From Gallicola sp. (GTDB lineage: Bacteria; Bacillota; Clostridia; Tissierellales; Peptoniphilaceae): a stretch of 6,469 nt of DNA. How positions within the stretch are numbered: position 1 is the stretch's first letter; each line of letters starts with the position of its first letter. The stretch covers positions 1-6,469 of the forward strand of contig JAAZME010000020.1 of assembly GCA_012798975.1 (NCBI GenBank), read 5' to 3'. A model generated the notes under the pieces. That model saw only the letters and a list, made by a program, of their open reading frames with translations. It did no database searches and was not told the origin of the DNA. The translations under genes were made by a program, and so were the position numbers. Shown here in pieces: positions 4,656-6,469 of the stretch.

Positions 4656-6302
4656 ATGAAAGAGACCGTCTATATTTCGGGACATCAAAATCCGGATACG
4701 GATTCAATCTGTGCAGCCATCGGCTATGCTGAGTTTAAAAGAAAAAGAAATGAGTATAATGCCGTTCCCATCCGTTTAGGGGAATTAAGCCAAGAGACAA
4801 AATATGTATTAGATTATTTTAATGTACCTGCACCTCTTTTCAAAGATACCATGCAGCCTCAAGTAAAAGACTTGAAAATGGATAATGCATATTGTATCAC
4901 ACCGGAAATTTCCATTATGAAAGCTTTAGAATTAATCAACGAACACAAAATCGACAGTCTTCCCATTATCGACTACGATGAAAATCTTGTAGGGGTCGCA
5001 ACACTTTCCAATCTTACCGGAAGCTATATCGATGTGTGGGATGATAATATTTTGGGCCGTTCGGGAACGATGGTTGAAAATATCATGGACGTATTGACAG
5101 CAGATTTTATCATAAAGCCTCAAAATCCACGTCCTATGAACGGGAAAATGGTGGTTCATGCGATGAAACCGGAAAGTACAGACGGTTTTATTATGGAAAA
5201 TGATATTGTCATTACAGGAGACCGCAAAGAAGCACAAGAAGATGCTATTAACAAGAAAGTGTCTCTTTTGATTATTACAGGAGGCCTTGATCTGGATAAG
5301 GATCTTTATGACAAAGCCTTGAAAAACAATGTATCCGTCATTCATACGGACTATACTTCTTTTATTGCAGCGAGAATCCTTCCCCAAGCTGTGCCGGTTT
5401 CCCATGTAATGACAAAAGACGAGCTGGTCTTCTTCCATCAGGAAGATTATTTAGACGATGTACAGCATGTAATGAGCAACACAAGATTTAGAGCTTATCC
5501 TGTTCTTGATCATCAAAACAAAGTGATAGGTTCTATTTCAAGATACCATCTTCTTTCAAACAAGAAGAAGAAACTGATCTTAGTGGATCACAACGAAAAA
5601 ACTCAGTCTATTGGCGATATCGAAGATGCGGAAATCATCGAGATCGTAGATCATCACAGAGTGGCAAATGTGTCTACATTCGGACCGATATTCTTTAGAA
5701 ACGAACCGGTAGGATCTACCAGCACTATCGTTTCAAAGATGTTTTTTGAACATGGCATCCGTCCAAGCCGAGAAACGGCAGGAATTCTTTGTGCGGCGAT
5801 TATATCCGACACTTTATTATTCCGTTCCCCGACTTCAACCCAAGTAGATGCATGGGTATTAGAACGAATGGCAAAAATTGCGGGAATCGACGTAGAAGCA
5901 TTTGCTTTGGATATGTTCAAAGCTGGAACGTCTATCGAGGGAAAAACACCTCAAGAACTTTTAGAGCAGGATGTAAAAGCTTTCTCTATCGAAGGCGAAA
6001 CCATCCGAGTAGCTCAAGTCTTTACTATGGATATGGAATATCTAGAGTCGGTGAAAAAAGAACTGATCACTGCTATGAATAAAGTCATTAAGGAAAATGG
6101 AGAAAATACCTTTGTCTTAATGCTTACAGATATCTTCAACGAAACATCAATAGTCCTTGTAGCAGGAGACTTTACAGAAGAAATAGCCGCTGCCTTCGAC
6201 AAGCCGTTAGTCGACAACAGCTTTGAAGAGCCGGGTCTGTTAAGCCGTAAAAAACAAATGATACCAAAATTAAACTTTGCGATCAGCAATGCAAAAGCAT
6301 AG
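4656..6302 (+). CDS. ppaC: Manganese-dependent inorganic pyrophosphatase, family II, with CBS and DRTGG regulatory domains
   Basis: A complete 548-residue cytoplasmic enzyme that hydrolyses pyrophosphate to two phosphates. The DHH catalytic domain is split by a regulatory insert: H10, D14 and D16 of GHQNPDTDSI, then CBS1 (about 68-127), DRTGG domain (about 138-245), CBS2 (about 246-303), then the second part of the DHH domain with D311-H312-N313 and D332-H333-H334. The C-terminal DHHA2 domain includes GSTSTIV, AIISDTLLFRSPT and the substrate-binding S530-R531-K532-K533-Q534. All metal and substrate motifs are intact. In characterised clostridial CBS-PPases, AMP or ADP inhibits, ATP activates, and forms with DRTGG respond to diadenosine polyphosphates; the same control is likely here. 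It is the last gene of the permease/PII operon, followed by a terminator. The symbol is for the family; CBS-containing forms are often left without one. Confidence 0.95.
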   Translation: MKETVYISGHQNPDTDSICAAIGYAEFKRKRNEYNAVPIRLGELSQETKYVLDYFNVPAPLFKDTMQPQVKDLKMDNAYCITPEISIMKALELINEHKIDSLPIIDYDENLVGVATLSNLTGSYIDVWDDNILGRSGTMVENIMDVLTADFIIKPQNPRPMNGKMVVHAMKPESTDGFIMENDIVITGDRKEAQEDAINKKVSLLIITGGLDLDKDLYDKALKNNVSVIHTDYTSFIAARILPQAVPVSHVMTKDELVFFHQEDYLDDVQHVMSNTRFRAYPVLDHQNKVIGSISRYHLLSNKKKKLILVDHNEKTQSIGDIEDAEIIEIVDHHRVANVSTFGPIFFRNEPVGSTSTIVSKMFFEHGIRPSRETAGILCAAIISDTLLFRSPTSTQVDAWVLERMAKIAGIDVEAFALDMFKAGTSIEGKTPQELLEQDVKAFSIEGETIRVAQVFTMDMEYLESVKKELITAMNKVIKENGENTFVLMLTDIFNETSIVLVAGDFTEEIAAAFDKPLVDNSFEEPGLLSRKKQMIPKLNFAISNAKA

Positions 6303-6310
6303 ATTTTTAG

Positions 6311-6339
6311 AAGAGCACCTTAAAGGGTGTTCTTTTTTA
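6311..6339 (+). terminator. Rho-independent terminator after the pyrophosphatase gene
   Basis: AAGAGCACC (6311-6319) pairs with GGTGTTCTT (6326-6334), nine pairs including one G-T, with a six-base loop and a T run to 6339. It starts nine bases after the TAG stop and closes the permease-PII-pyrophosphatase operon. Confidence 0.9.
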
Positions 6340-6351
6340 TTATAACGAGCC

Positions 6352-6383
6352 TTGACCCGTTCCTGCTCTTCCTATGATAAAAT
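6352..6383 (+). promoter_or_regulatory. Possible promoter for a gene beyond the right edge
   Basis: TTGACC (6352-6357) is followed by TATGAT (6373-6378, 15-base spacing) or TAAAAT (6378-6383, 20-base spacing). Neither spacing is ideal. Its position directly after a terminator supports a new transcription unit. The 86 bases after it hold no ORF that I can defend. Confidence 0.4.
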
Positions 6384-6469
6384 AAGAGTAATACCGTAAG
6401 ATGGTTTTGAAATGCTACAAAATATCTAAGAAAGCTAATCTTTATTAAAACTATCTTTTTTATAATGAA

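Noticed and set aside
4932..5438. Minus-strand ORF of 168 codons inside the pyrophosphatase gene
   Set aside because: It lies fully antisense to conserved CBS and DRTGG coding sequence, its translation resembles no family, and it has no convincing ribosome binding site.
1..6469. CRISPR array, insertion sequence or prophage signs
   Set aside because: No regularly spaced repeats, transposase, integrase or terminal repeats are visible; apart from the RNA region base composition is even.

Overview
The window looks like the chromosome of a low-GC anaerobic Firmicute (Clostridia or a close relative). The supporting signs are an iron-sulfur serine dehydratase alpha subunit, a short-chain flavodoxin paired with a DUF3793 protein, a CBS/DRTGG-type family II pyrophosphatase, AT-rich spacers, strong AGGAGG-like ribosome binding sites, and TAA/TAG stops. 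I did not assign a species.

Layout from left to right. (1) 3-356 (+) is the 3' end of an L-serine dehydratase alpha-subunit gene. (2) 357-about 590 is a GC-rich (about 62% in its first 120 bases), highly foldable stretch that reads as a structured non-coding RNA, possibly of the raiA-motif class; a hairpin and a U-rich run end it. (3) A terminator at 672-724 separates this from a minus-strand operon: a DUF3793 gene followed, with an 8-base overlap, by flavodoxin. That operon has a textbook promoter (TTGACA, 17 bases, TATACT) whose -35 lies inside a near-consensus Fur box, and a second perfect inverted repeat sits at the expected transcription start. This predicts induction by iron starvation. 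(4) A minus-strand thpR/ligT gene (RNA 2',3'-cyclic phosphodiesterase) lies further upstream. (5) Divergent from it is a plus-strand operon: a DUF1538 two-repeat permease with an in-frame TGA in the middle, a tandem-domain PII-like protein overlapping its end by 8 bases, and 16 bases later a nucleotide-regulated manganese pyrophosphatase. A clean terminator closes the operon at 6311-6339. (6) The last 130 bases hold a possible promoter for a gene outside the window.

How the genes may work together. The DUF3793-flavodoxin pair is a plausible iron-sparing electron carrier unit under Fur. The permease, PII-like protein and pyrophosphatase would place a membrane transporter of unknown substrate next to two proteins from families that sense adenine nucleotides, which suggests an energy-responsive transport module. 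The TGA replaces what is probably a glycine or alanine codon, so the permease is either freshly inactivated, split in two, recoded, or affected by a sequencing error.
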